Of a stretch of 60,542 nt of DNA, positions 1 through 8,735 are shown in pieces (within the stretch, counting starts at the first letter, position 1; each line of letters starts with the position of its first letter). The notes beneath the pieces are model-generated. The model saw only the letters and a list, made by a program, of their open reading frames with translations, was not told where the DNA came from and searched no databases. The position numbers and the translations under genes were made by a program. The stretch lies in assembly GCF_003515775.1 (NCBI RefSeq), contig NZ_QWEI01000008.1:1-60542 (forward strand), in the 5' to 3' direction. The stretch is from Ureibacillus yapensis. GTDB lineage: Bacteria; Bacillota; Bacilli; Bacillales_A; Planococcaceae.

Positions 1-1
1 G

Positions 2-337
2 CTGCTTGTACAAGAGTCATCAGCTCATGGTCTGAATATGTTCGTTCTGATTTATTCCGCATTCTTAGGGCCGGTAATTTCAATTCTTTTAGTTGAATAT
101 TATATTTTAAGAAAACAAAAAGTGAATATTTCCGAATTATACAATGATCAAGGTGCTCTTGCCGGATATAATCCAGCAGCTTTGCTAGCGATGTTAATCG
201 GTGCAGCCGCTGCGTTCATTGAGGTAGACCTTGCATGGATTATTGGTTTAGTAGTAGCAGGAATCGCTTACTATCTACTTTCGAAATACGCCTTTAAGGA
301 TTCAAGCTTCAAAAAAGGAACGATTTTCGAGAAATAA
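2..337 (+). CDS. NCS1-family (allantoin-type) permease, C-terminal part
   Basis: The reading frame is open from the first bases of the window, so this is the 3' end of a gene that begins outside. About 111 residues are visible, with at least three hydrophobic stretches and a short polar tail (KYAFKDSSF). This resembles the C-terminus of NCS1 nucleobase:cation symporters such as allantoin permease PucI. Its position next to pucR and the allantoin genes makes allantoin uptake the likely role. A strong hairpin terminator follows, so it ends its transcript here. Family is inferred from a partial sequence plus context; substrate is inference. Confidence 0.7.
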   Translation: MLVQESSAHGLNMFVLIYSAFLGPVISILLVEYYILRKQKVNISELYNDQGALAGYNPAALLAMLIGAAAAFIEVDLAWIIGLVVAGIAYYLLSKYAFKDSSFKKGTIFEK

Positions 338-351
338 AATTTAAATTGACA

Positions 352-390
352 ATACCTCATGGAGAATAGAACTCCATGAGGTATTTTTGT
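352..390 (+). terminator. Rho-independent terminator after the permease
   Basis: A perfect 13-bp inverted repeat (352-364 paired with 372-384) is followed by a T-rich run. It closes the transcript of the partial permease. Confidence 0.85.
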
Positions 391-425
391 GTTCCTTAGG
401 ATATGTTGCCTATATAGATAATAAA

Positions 426-458
426 AGAGTTGTTGGCTCTGCAACAACTCTTTTTATT
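426..458. terminator. Bidirectional terminator between permease and pucR
   Basis: A 10-bp stem (426-435 with 442-451) has T-rich flanks on both strands. It can end transcription both from the left and from the convergent pucR gene. Confidence 0.7.
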
Positions 459-530
459 CTCCACCACTTGCCTTTCGCTGTTTATAAGGAAGTGTGTTTA
501 TTTTCAAGATATTCAGCGACAGCCGACCGG

Positions 531-2186
531 TTATTTAAAAGCTTCTTGCTCTTCCAATAGAATAGAACCAATAACGAGTGCAACGCGAACGCGCAACGAG
601 TCAGCCGGGTCGCGGAGAGAACAGTTCAGCAGTTCTTCTATTTTTTCAATTCGATATTTCACAGTGTTTCGATGGACGAATAATTTTCTGGATGTTTCCG
701 AAATTTCACATTGAGCATCCAAGTAAACTTCAATCGTTTTTACTAGTTCCTGCTCTTCTTTTGATTTTGGATAGGCCAAGGATTTTAATGTATTCTCATA
801 GAGGGCTTTTAAGTCTTTGCGAGGAAGAGATTTCAACAATTCTTCCAAATCCTTTGTCTTATAAAATTTCACAAACCCTTTTAAATGATGTTCGTATCCT
901 GTCAATATCGCTTCTACAGCTTGATGATAAACGTTCGGAATCTCTTTAAGGGATGGTGCTGAGTGGCTTACTCCGAAGGAAAGGGTGAAATCTCCATTAA
1001 AGTTTGCTTGGGCGTTTTCCAAAAATTGAGTGATTCGATTTATTTCTTCATCCCCATATTTCGGGAACTGTAAAATCATGACGAAGTACTTTCCTTTAGT
1101 GAATAAAGTTGCCTCTAAATTTTCATTTATAATTTCATCTTCAAGTTGGTCGTAAACGGTGTTATGCAGCTCTCCTACCTTTTTTTCATAAAGCTGCAAC
1201 GTTTCATATGTTTCCCCCTGGGCATCGATCGTACATACTACACAAATATTTTCCATGTCTTTTTGAAGACCGTAATAATTCGAGCGATTGAAAATTTCTT
1301 CATCGGAATGGATTTTCATTTCAATTAAATCGGAGAAGAAGTTGTTTTTTAACAATCTTGAATTTTCTTCGATTGCTTGCTCTTTTATGATTGTAAATGA
1401 AATGACGTTGCCTGCCTGCTCAATTGCCATCTGTGAAGAGGGATAAGGTAGGGTTAGTGAATCGTATATGACAAGCATACTTGGATATTGACGCTTTGTT
1501 TGGACAGGGAAAGTCGAAAAGCTTTGATGTTCCCTGGATGGAATGGAAAACGCTGTTCCTTCTCGTGCAGCGGGTAAGTCTTCTTTTACCTTCTGAAGGA
1601 TTTCCCGTTTAATTTCCTTTGTGGATTCTTTCAAAAAATCATTGCTTTGAGCGATGATTTCCCCCCTGTGATTCAACAGAAGGGCTGGACGTGCCAAAAG
1701 GTGGCCTAATTGTTCAAGTAGGGCACCTAAACTGTATCCTTTGATGAGCATGTTTGAAAACTCTTTTTGAACATGCAAGGCATAGTACAGCTGCTCTGCC
1801 TTATGGTCATTTAAGTAATTCAAGATATGGCGGGACACTTCACCTAAAGTATGGCTGGTCGGTAAATCAATTATTGGAAATGCAAGTTCATCAGCCAGTA
1901 ATTTAACTTCAATCGGCAATTGACGAAAGAATCGGCTGATTTTGATGACAAGGCCTGAACAATTTAAATCATGCATTTGTTTGATTAATTCGCAAAAACT
2001 CTCCGGATCATCCTTGAACGCATATCCGGTAGTCAGGAGAAGCTGGTTCTCAGTCAAAAAATTGATTACGTCTGGTGTATCGGATATATTAACGGTTTGA
2101 ACATTTCTTGTTAGACCGCGATGGCCGGCAAGTACAACCGCATCTTTCATTCCTTCCAATATAAATAAATCATTTATGGTTTTCAT
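531..2186 (-). CDS. pucR: PucR-family purine catabolism regulator
   Basis: This is a 551-aa transcriptional regulator of the PucR/CdaR type. The N-terminus (MKTINDLFILEGMKDAVVLAG) matches the PucR N-terminal domain, the middle is a GGDEF-like region, and the last about 60 residues (SETSRKLFVHRNTVKYR) form the typical C-terminal helix-turn-helix. In B. subtilis PucR activates purine and allantoin genes, responding to allantoin-pathway intermediates. The ATG at 2186 is preferred over an upstream in-frame start at 2243, because AGAGAGGG stands 8-9 nt before it and the N-terminus then matches the family. It faces away from the catabolic genes and probably controls them. Confidence 0.92.
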   Translation of the reverse strand: MKTINDLFILEGMKDAVVLAGHRGLTRNVQTVNISDTPDVINFLTENQLLLTTGYAFKDDPESFCELIKQMHDLNCSGLVIKISRFFRQLPIEVKLLADELAFPIIDLPTSHTLGEVSRHILNYLNDHKAEQLYYALHVQKEFSNMLIKGYSLGALLEQLGHLLARPALLLNHRGEIIAQSNDFLKESTKEIKREILQKVKEDLPAAREGTAFSIPSREHQSFSTFPVQTKRQYPSMLVIYDSLTLPYPSSQMAIEQAGNVISFTIIKEQAIEENSRLLKNNFFSDLIEMKIHSDEEIFNRSNYYGLQKDMENICVVCTIDAQGETYETLQLYEKKVGELHNTVYDQLEDEIINENLEATLFTKGKYFVMILQFPKYGDEEINRITQFLENAQANFNGDFTLSFGVSHSAPSLKEIPNVYHQAVEAILTGYEHHLKGFVKFYKTKDLEELLKSLPRKDLKALYENTLKSLAYPKSKEEQELVKTIEVYLDAQCEISETSRKLFVHRNTVKYRIEKIEELLNCSLRDPADSLRVRVALVIGSILLEEQEAFK

Positions 2187-2416
2187 AATGAATACCCTCT
2201 CTAAAAAAGATTCCGTAATTTTGTCTTGTTGCATGATGTCCATTTTACGTTAAAAGTAAACAAAAATCAAAGCATAAATTGGTCATAGTAAACAATGACA
2301 ATTCAGGTTGAGAACGTTAGACTAGAGTAGTTAAAAGCCAAAAACAAGGGAATACTATTTAAGTGCGAGATGAAATGCAAGGGTTTTCACGCAACTTAAA
2401 AAATCCTAATTGGTAA

Positions 2417-2554
2417 CACGGTCGAAAAAAACGGACTACCTTAACTGCTCGCGGATTTCCCTTCATTCTATTCTTCTTCAGCGTAATTTACAGTTACATG
2501 TATTGGACAAGAAACCACGGCGCCGCTTTTTCAAATTTCACTGAAGAGATATAG
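2417..2554 (+). pseudogene. Coding-like remnant, 45 codons, no start
   Basis: The frame is open from just after a TAA at 2414 to a TAG at 2552. The conceptual peptide has a basic segment (RKKRTT), a hydrophobic helix (FPFILFFFSVIYSYMYW) and a polar tail (NFTEEI). That looks like the end of a membrane protein rather than random sequence. There is no ATG, GTG or TTG with a ribosome site in this frame, so it is probably the C-terminus of a lost transporter gene. I do not recognise the family. Confidence 0.3.
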
Positions 2555-2566
2555 AACATTGGTTAT
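2554..2566 (+). promoter_or_regulatory. Candidate PucR box
   Basis: GAACATTGGTTAT matches the B. subtilis PucR box consensus WWWCNTTGGTTAA at 11 of 13 positions. It lies about 60 bp upstream of the NCS2 permease. Binding is inferred, not shown. Confidence 0.4.
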
Positions 2567-2624
2567 ACGGTGCAGCTATGCTAAGTTCTGATATGAGTAG
2601 GCCTGTTTATTCATAAAAGAAAAG

Positions 2625-3980
2625 GTGATTATTATTAACGAGTTATTAAAATCAAGTAACTGGATTTCGGGATTGCAGTGGCTCTTTTTTATTTTTACGA
2701 ACATAGTAGTCATACCGATCACTGTCGGAGCGGCTTTTGAACTTTCGCCTGGCACAATTGTTAATATGCTTCAGCTTTCCTTTATCGTGACTGGATTGGC
2801 ATGTATCGTCCAAGCGTTTTTGGGACATAAACGTGCCATCATGGAAGGTCAATCCGGATTGTGGTGGGGAATCATTTTAACCCTATGTAATACGGCCATG
2901 GCGCAAGGGATGCCTTTACCTGTTTTGGGAGGCAGTTTAACTGTAGGTATTATCATTACCTCTGTTATTACTTTTTTGATTGGTATTACAGGGCTGGGAC
3001 CTCATATAGCCAAATTATTTAAACCTGCCGTAATGGGTGTGTTTATGTTTTTATTCGGATGTCAATTGATTGGCATCTTCTTAAAGGGGATGCTGGGAAT
3101 TCCATTTGGCAACCAGGCAGCTGGTGCGCAAATTAATGTCTCAGTGGCCTTATTATCAATCGTAATCGCAATTGTTGTAATCGTGATCAGTGTAAAGGCA
3201 CCTGTAAATATCCGACGCTATGCCTTACTCATAGGTATTATCGGGGGATGGATTATTTATGCGCTTATTTTCAAACCGGAAAGTCTTGTCGCTGAAAGTA
3301 CGTCGTTTGGCCTTGAGCTTTTCCCATTAGGAAAGCCAGCGTGGGACGTTGGAATTATCATTACAACTGTTATAGCAGGATTGTTAAACTCTGCAAATAC
3401 GTTTGGCGCGTTAAAAGGTACGGAAAGCATGTATGAGGTGGAAACGACTAAAGCAGAATACCGAGCTTCCTTTACGATTACAGGCATTTTCACATTTATA
3501 GCGGGGATTTTTGGACTTGTTCCAAACTCACCTTACGTTTCTTCGATTGGCTTCTTAAGCCAAACAGGCATAATCAAAAGAATTCCTTTTGTTCTTGGTG
3601 GATTTATGTTTCTAGTAATGGGACTTATTCCGCCCCTTGGACACTTTTTCTCACAACTTCCATTAAGCGTTGGTAGTGCAGCGTTATTTGTTTCATACGT
3701 GCTTCTGTTGAATTCTTCCTTGAATTTCTTCAAACAGGTAGAATTCAACACGGTCAATATCTATCGATCTGCTGTTCCATTGTTTGTAGGCGTTGTGGTT
3801 ATGACCCTGCCTCCTTCTTATTTCACTACCATTCCAAGCGTAATCCGTCCGGTTTTAAGCAGCGGATTATTAGTGGGGATCATTCTGGCACTCCTTTTGG
3901 AAAACCTTTTCAAATGGGACAGTTACGGCAACGAAAATAAAGAACAAGTAAAGGTCGAAAAGAACACTATTACCGAATAA
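2625..3980 (+). CDS. NCS2-family purine/xanthine permease (YwdJ-like)
   Basis: The protein has about 450 residues and 12-14 hydrophobic segments, typical of the nucleobase:cation symporter-2 family, and resembles the uncharacterised B. subtilis permease YwdJ. Between divergent pucR and the allantoin genes, its likely cargo is a purine, urate or allantoin. The start is uncertain: the longest frame begins with GTG at 2625, but that GTG is part of a good Shine-Dalgarno sequence (AAAGGTGAT, 2621-2629). Translation may therefore begin a few codons later at one of the ATT codons (2631 or 2634). No terminator of good quality follows. Confidence 0.85.
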   Translation: MIIINELLKSSNWISGLQWLFFIFTNIVVIPITVGAAFELSPGTIVNMLQLSFIVTGLACIVQAFLGHKRAIMEGQSGLWWGIILTLCNTAMAQGMPLPVLGGSLTVGIIITSVITFLIGITGLGPHIAKLFKPAVMGVFMFLFGCQLIGIFLKGMLGIPFGNQAAGAQINVSVALLSIVIAIVVIVISVKAPVNIRRYALLIGIIGGWIIYALIFKPESLVAESTSFGLELFPLGKPAWDVGIIITTVIAGLLNSANTFGALKGTESMYEVETTKAEYRASFTITGIFTFIAGIFGLVPNSPYVSSIGFLSQTGIIKRIPFVLGGFMFLVMGLIPPLGHFFSQLPLSVGSAALFVSYVLLLNSSLNFFKQVEFNTVNIYRSAVPLFVGVVVMTLPPSYFTTIPSVIRPVLSSGLLVGIILALLLENLFKWDSYGNENKEQVKVEKNTITE

Positions 3981-4271
3981 GAGGTTTATAGCTAAAGGTT
4001 GAGAGGTATCGAGGGATATCTCTACTTCCCTCTAGCTTACTGTTATTCACAGAAGTTATTATCCATTTTGGTTAAAAGAAACAATAAACTTTATCCATAT
4101 GTGCTAAAGACTATTTTTTCAGCTCCCTTTATAATGGGTGTGGAGCTACAGGCAATATGCAATTGAAGACAATTCAATGCATACTATCCACATGTATTAC
4201 AAACAATAGTAAGCGTTACCTAAATAAACATTACATAGTGAGGAAAAGGGCGGTGGAAATAGGTGAACGAT
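3981..4271. other. Intergenic region upstream of allC
   Basis: No gene is visible. It contains a TTGGTTAA core (4068-4075) like the PucR box and a TATAAT (near 4131-4136) without a good -35 partner. That pattern would fit an activator-dependent promoter for the allC operon. Confidence 0.5.
4063..4075 (+). promoter_or_regulatory. Candidate PucR box upstream of allC
   Basis: The TTGGTTAA core of the PucR consensus is present (4068-4075), although the conserved upstream C is not at the expected spot. It lies about 55 bp before a TATAAT and about 200 bp before allC. Confidence 0.35.
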
Positions 4272-5516
4272 ATGAAAGACATTATACAAAAGCTTGACCT
4301 AGCTGAAGAAACAGCGGGCAGACTTGAATGGTTAGCCGAATATGGAAAAGATCCAGAAGGCGGAGTTTCTCGTTTACTCTATACAAAAGAATGGGTTGAA
4401 GGCCAACATGCATTAAAAGAATGGATGGAAGCTGAAGGCCTGGAAGCTCGATTTGATGAAATCGGGAATTTATACGGCACGTTAAAAGGAAAAAATACAG
4501 ATGAAACAGTTTTAACTGGCTCTCATGTGGATACTGTTAAGAATGGTGGCCGCTTTGACGGTGCCTACGGAATTATTGCCGGAATACTAGCATTGAAATA
4601 CTTGAAAAAACATTTCGGTGAACCACTAAGAAACATTGAAGTGGTTTCGATGGCGGAAGAGGAAGGAAGCCGTTTCCCATACTCATTCTGGGGTTCAAAA
4701 AACATTGTCGGGTTGGCAAAACGCGAAGATGTTGAAGATATCAAAGATTTCGACGGTGTTCCATTTGTGGAAGCGATGAATAATGCCGGCTTTGGCTTCA
4801 GAGATGAATCAAAGGGTCCGCGTGAAGATCTGAAAGCTTTTGTAGAAGTTCATGTGGAACAAGGAAGCGTTCTGGAAACGGAAAAAATTCCTGTTGCTGT
4901 AGTTAACAATATTGTCGGTCAAAGACGGTATACAGTTGAACTAATCGGTGAAGCTAATCATGCGGGTACAACGCCAATGGGTTATCGAAAAGATGCTGTT
5001 TTTGCGGCTAGCCAAATGATTCATGAAATTATTTCTATGGCGAGAGAAACCGGTGATCCACTTGTAACAACAGTAGGAAAATTCGAAGCTCAACCTAACA
5101 TCGTGAATGTTGTGCCGGGAAAAGCTATTTTCACAATTGATGTTCGACACACGGATAAAGAAGCAATCCTTTCTTTCACAGAAAAAATGACAGCAAGAAT
5201 GCAGGAAATCTCTAAAGAGCATGAAGTTGAAATGAATATTGATCTTTGGATGGATGAAGATCCAGTTCCAATGGATCCAAAAGTCGTTGAGCTTATTGAA
5301 AAGCAATGTAGAGAAAACGGCCTGAATTATAAAGTCATGCACAGCGGCGCAGGACATGATTCTCAAATTTTTGCTCCTGTTGTGCCAACTGCCATGCTAT
5401 TTGTACCAAGCTTAAAAGGAATCAGCCATAACCCGGCTGAATTTACTGAACCAAAAGATGTAGCTGAAGGTGTTAAGGGGCTTATCGGGGCTCTTTATGA
5501 ACTAGGCTATAAATAA
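4272..5516 (+). CDS. allC: Allantoate amidohydrolase
   Basis: This cytosolic M20-family metalloenzyme converts allantoate to ureidoglycine, CO2 and ammonia. From the chosen start it has 414 residues. Metal ligands are visible as SHVDTV (His85), RFDGAYG (Asp96), EEEGSRF (about 129-131) and VHVEQG, with a late SGAGHDSQ. The EEEGSRFPYSFWGSK segment is characteristic of AllC rather than carbamoyl-amino-acid hydrolases. ATG 4272 is chosen because AGGTGA (4261-4266) is well spaced; a GTG at 4263 overlaps that site. It is the first gene of a co-directional set with allE, allD and allFGH. Confidence 0.93.
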   Translation: MKDIIQKLDLAEETAGRLEWLAEYGKDPEGGVSRLLYTKEWVEGQHALKEWMEAEGLEARFDEIGNLYGTLKGKNTDETVLTGSHVDTVKNGGRFDGAYGIIAGILALKYLKKHFGEPLRNIEVVSMAEEEGSRFPYSFWGSKNIVGLAKREDVEDIKDFDGVPFVEAMNNAGFGFRDESKGPREDLKAFVEVHVEQGSVLETEKIPVAVVNNIVGQRRYTVELIGEANHAGTTPMGYRKDAVFAASQMIHEIISMARETGDPLVTTVGKFEAQPNIVNVVPGKAIFTIDVRHTDKEAILSFTEKMTARMQEISKEHEVEMNIDLWMDEDPVPMDPKVVELIEKQCRENGLNYKVMHSGAGHDSQIFAPVVPTAMLFVPSLKGISHNPAEFTEPKDVAEGVKGLIGALYELGYK

Positions 5517-5612
5517 TTATGTGAATTGTAAACGCCTTCTTGAAATTGTGTTAATTAGCCAATTGCACAATTGAAATAGAAATAAAATTTTAAGGTAGAG
5601 GAGATATTTATT

Positions 5613-6377
5613 ATGGGATATCCAAAAGATTTACTTTCTAGTCGTTCAATTATTAAACATGGTTTATACGCTTTAATCGCACCAGAAGGTTTGGTGAATA
5701 ATGTAATTCCTGGATTTGAAAACTGCACAATGTCAATTTTGGGCTCTCCGCAATTAGGTGCAACTTTCGTTGATTACATCGTAACAATGCATGAAGGCGG
5801 AAAAAATACACAAGGTTATTGCGGACAAGCAGATGTTGAATGCTTTGTTTACGTATTAAGCGGAAAAGTAAAAGCAAAAGCTGATGATCAAGAGTTCATC
5901 TTGGGAGAAAGCGGCTACCTATTCTGCCCACCTGGCGTAACAATGTATCTTGAAAACATGGAAGCAGGAGATTCTCGCCTATTCCTTTACAAACAAAAAC
6001 ATAAACCGCTTGAAGGCAAAAAACCTTGGGTAGTTTCAGGACATTCAAACGATATCGAATACAGAGACTATGATGATATGAGCAATGTTCACATCAAAGA
6101 TTTATTGCCAATGGATCTTGATTTCGATATGAACTTCCACATTTTATCTTTCGACCCTGCAGCGAGCCATCCGTTTATTGAAACGCATTATCAACAACAC
6201 GGTGCATACCTGCTTTCTGGTGAAGGCATGTATAACCTTGACAACGAATGGATTCCAGTTAAAAAAGGCGATTACATCTTCATGGGCCCATACGTTCATC
6301 AAGCGGCTTATGCTGTTGGAAGAGAACCATTAACTTATGTTTATTCTAAAGACTGCAATCGTGACCCAGAACTATAA
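5613..6377 (+). CDS. allE: (S)-ureidoglycine aminohydrolase
   Basis: The protein is a 254-aa bicupin that releases ammonia from (S)-ureidoglycine to give (S)-ureidoglycolate, the step after AllC. The metal ligands of the C-terminal cupin are all present: Glu190, His192 and His196 in ETHYQQH, and Gln230 in YVHQAA. Length matches the family (about 250-260 aa). A GAGGAGA ribosome site precedes the ATG. It lies 96 bp after allC and 24 bp before allD, in the same orientation, so co-transcription is likely. Confidence 0.93.
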   Translation: MGYPKDLLSSRSIIKHGLYALIAPEGLVNNVIPGFENCTMSILGSPQLGATFVDYIVTMHEGGKNTQGYCGQADVECFVYVLSGKVKAKADDQEFILGESGYLFCPPGVTMYLENMEAGDSRLFLYKQKHKPLEGKKPWVVSGHSNDIEYRDYDDMSNVHIKDLLPMDLDFDMNFHILSFDPAASHPFIETHYQQHGAYLLSGEGMYNLDNEWIPVKKGDYIFMGPYVHQAAYAVGREPLTYVYSKDCNRDPEL

Positions 6378-6401
6378 TTTTGCAATTTAAGAGGTGTCAA
6401 T

Positions 6402-7454
6402 ATGAGAATTACAAGAGACGAGTTAAAAAGTCTTATCAAAACTAAACTTAATAAGGCTGGACTTTCAGAAGACCATGCCGACCAAGCAGCAGAAGTACTC
6501 GTTTTTGCGGACGAAAGAGGAATCCATTCCCACGGCGCAATGCGTGTAGAATATTATGCTGAGAGAATCGCTAAAGGCGGGATGAATACAAACCCTGACT
6601 TTAAATTTGAGAAAACAGGCCCTAGTTCGGGAATTTTCCATGCTGATGGCGGAAACGGCCATACAGCTGCCAAATTAGCAATGGACGAGGCAATTAAAAT
6701 GGCAAAAGAAAGTGGTATTGCCATTGTTGGAGTAAGAGACATGTCCCATAGTGGTGCAATTTCTTACTTTACTCATCAAGCAGCGGAAGCAGATTTGATT
6801 GGGCTTACAGTTTGCCAATCCGACCCAATGGTTGTTCCATTTGGTGGAGCAGAGCCTTACTATGGTACAAATCCAATTGCTTTTGCAGCACCAAGCACGG
6901 AAAAGGGTAAATATATCACACTTGATATGGCAACAACTGTTCAAGCTTGGGGGAAAATCCTCCATGCACGATCCAAAAATGAATCCATTCCAGATACATG
7001 GGCTGTTGACAAAAATGGAGAACCAACAACAGATCCATTCAGCGTAAATGCACTATTGCCAATTTCTGGGCCAAAAGGTTACGGGCTTATGATGATGGTT
7101 GATGTGTTATCTGGGATTTTGCTTGGACTTCCATTTGGAAACAAAGTATCTTCCATGTACGAAGATTTAACTGCGTACCGTAAATTAGGCCAACTTCACA
7201 TCGTTATTAATCCGGAATTCTTCGGCAGCATTAACCGCTTTAAGCAAGATATTTCTCAAACGATGGAAGATTTAAATGGAATCAAACCTGCAACAGGTTT
7301 CGACAAGGTATTGTATCCTGGTCAAAACAATGATGTTGTAATCGAAGAATATAAGCAAAATGGCATTGAAATTGTTGATGACATTGTTGAATATCTACGT
7401 TCCGATGTGGTTCATAACAATCAATATGACCATAAAGACCCATTTGCCAAGTAA
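6402..7454 (+). CDS. allD: Ureidoglycolate dehydrogenase, copy 1
   Basis: This is a 350-aa member of the sulfolactate/malate/ureidoglycolate dehydrogenase (LDH2/MDH2) family. It oxidises (S)-ureidoglycolate to oxalurate with NAD(P)+. His44 (IHSHG) and His116 (MSHSG) sit at the positions of the active-site histidines in E. coli AllD, and the QSDPMVVPFGG and YYGTNPIAFAAP motifs are intact. An AAGAGGTG site precedes the ATG. The next gene is a close paralogue; residues 215-253 are identical between them. Committing carbon to oxalurate, rather than cleaving ureidoglycolate, fits the oxamate carbamoyltransferase genes downstream. Confidence 0.92.
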   Translation: MRITRDELKSLIKTKLNKAGLSEDHADQAAEVLVFADERGIHSHGAMRVEYYAERIAKGGMNTNPDFKFEKTGPSSGIFHADGGNGHTAAKLAMDEAIKMAKESGIAIVGVRDMSHSGAISYFTHQAAEADLIGLTVCQSDPMVVPFGGAEPYYGTNPIAFAAPSTEKGKYITLDMATTVQAWGKILHARSKNESIPDTWAVDKNGEPTTDPFSVNALLPISGPKGYGLMMMVDVLSGILLGLPFGNKVSSMYEDLTAYRKLGQLHIVINPEFFGSINRFKQDISQTMEDLNGIKPATGFDKVLYPGQNNDVVIEEYKQNGIEIVDDIVEYLRSDVVHNNQYDHKDPFAK

Positions 7455-7510
7455 TGTCAATGACATTCAGATAAGTAGGACAAGGGTTCATTCACAAGGG
7501 GTGACTACGG

Positions 7511-8560
7511 ATGAGAGTATCAAAAGAACAATTGCATAATTTAATCAAAACTAAGATTCACAAGGCTGGTTTGACTGAAGAACACGCGAGTGGAGTGGCA
7601 GATGTCCTTGTACATGCAGATGCAAGAGGTGTGCACTCTCATGGTGCAATGCGAGTTGAGTATTATGCTGAACGAATTGCAAAAGGCGGACTGAACAGCA
7701 AACCTGAGTTCAAGTTCGAAAAAACAGGACCATGCACGGGTATATTTCACGGCGATAACGCAGTAGGTCACGTAGCAGCGAAACTTGCGATGGATGAAGC
7801 AATCAAAATGGCCAAGGAAAACGGCATTGCCGTAGTAGGCGTAAGCAGAATTGGACATAGCGGAGCTCTTTCCTATTTTGTACAGCAAGCGGCTGATGCG
7901 GATTTAGTTGGTATTTCCGTATGTCAATCCGATCCAATGGTTGTTCCATTCGGCGGGGCAGAACCTTATTATGGGACAAACCCAATTGCGTTTGCTGCGC
8001 CAGGCAAAGACGGCAAGCATATTACGTTTGATATGGCAACTACGGTACAAGCTTGGGGCAAAATCCTCCATGCTAGATCGAAGAATGAACCGATTCCTGA
8101 AACGTGGGCTGTTGACAGCAACGGGGAATCAACAACTGATCCATTCAAAGTAAATGCCTTGCTGCCAATTTCCGGACCAAAAGGTTATGGGCTAATGATG
8201 ATGGTAGACGTACTTTCCGGCATTCTGTTGGGATTGCCATTTGGAAACAAGGTATCATCGATGTACCATGATTTGACTGAATACCGGAATTTAGGCCAAC
8301 TTCATATTGTGATCAATCCGGAATTCTTTGCTGGACTTGCTCCATTCAAAGAAGCCATTGCTGAAACAATGCAAGATTTGAATAACATTAAACCTGCTTC
8401 GGGATATAGCCAAGTTTACTATCCAGGGCAAAGAAGTGCTGAAAGAGAAGAAGCATATGAAAGAGACGGCATTGAAATTGTCGATGATATTTATGAATAT
8501 TTAATCTCTGATGTTATTCATAACAATGCTTATGATCATAAAAGTCCTTTTGCAAAATAA
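7511..8560 (+). CDS. allD: Ureidoglycolate dehydrogenase, copy 2 (tandem paralogue)
   Basis: The protein has 349 residues and the same family and active-site histidines as copy 1 (VHSHG, IGHSG). It starts 57 bp after copy 1, and is intact with its own AAGGGGTGA ribosome site. Differences from copy 1 are scattered, with more near the C-terminus, so the duplication is not very recent. Both copies may be redundant, or one may have shifted substrate (for example another 2-hydroxy acid) or cofactor. A short GC hairpin followed by T residues (8582-8611) lies after it and may reduce read-through into allF. Confidence 0.9.
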   Translation: MRVSKEQLHNLIKTKIHKAGLTEEHASGVADVLVHADARGVHSHGAMRVEYYAERIAKGGLNSKPEFKFEKTGPCTGIFHGDNAVGHVAAKLAMDEAIKMAKENGIAVVGVSRIGHSGALSYFVQQAADADLVGISVCQSDPMVVPFGGAEPYYGTNPIAFAAPGKDGKHITFDMATTVQAWGKILHARSKNEPIPETWAVDSNGESTTDPFKVNALLPISGPKGYGLMMMVDVLSGILLGLPFGNKVSSMYHDLTEYRNLGQLHIVINPEFFAGLAPFKEAIAETMQDLNNIKPASGYSQVYYPGQRSAEREEAYERDGIEIVDDIYEYLISDVIHNNAYDHKSPFAK

Positions 8561-8735
8561 TAATTTAAATGCTGTACGAATGGGCGGCTTAAACATAGTC
8601 GCCCCTTTTAATGAAGTACAGTGATTAGAAAATGTTACGACTTTCAAAATTTATAATTTTCCAATAATCGATAGATGTGAATGTTGTACAAGTCATTCCA
8701 AGGTATACAAAAAAGAAGAAGAGGTGCGTTTAAAC

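Larger units (their letters stand above)
2187..2624. other. Intergenic region between pucR and the NCS2 permease
   Basis: This stretch separates the divergent pucR and the NCS2 permease. It holds a coding-like remnant (2417-2554) and a candidate PucR site (2554-2566). No other gene is visible in it. Confidence 0.6.

Noticed and set aside
4076..4271. Sigma-54 promoter before allC
   Set aside because: No TGGCAC-N5-TTGC pattern was found; a TATAAT is present instead.
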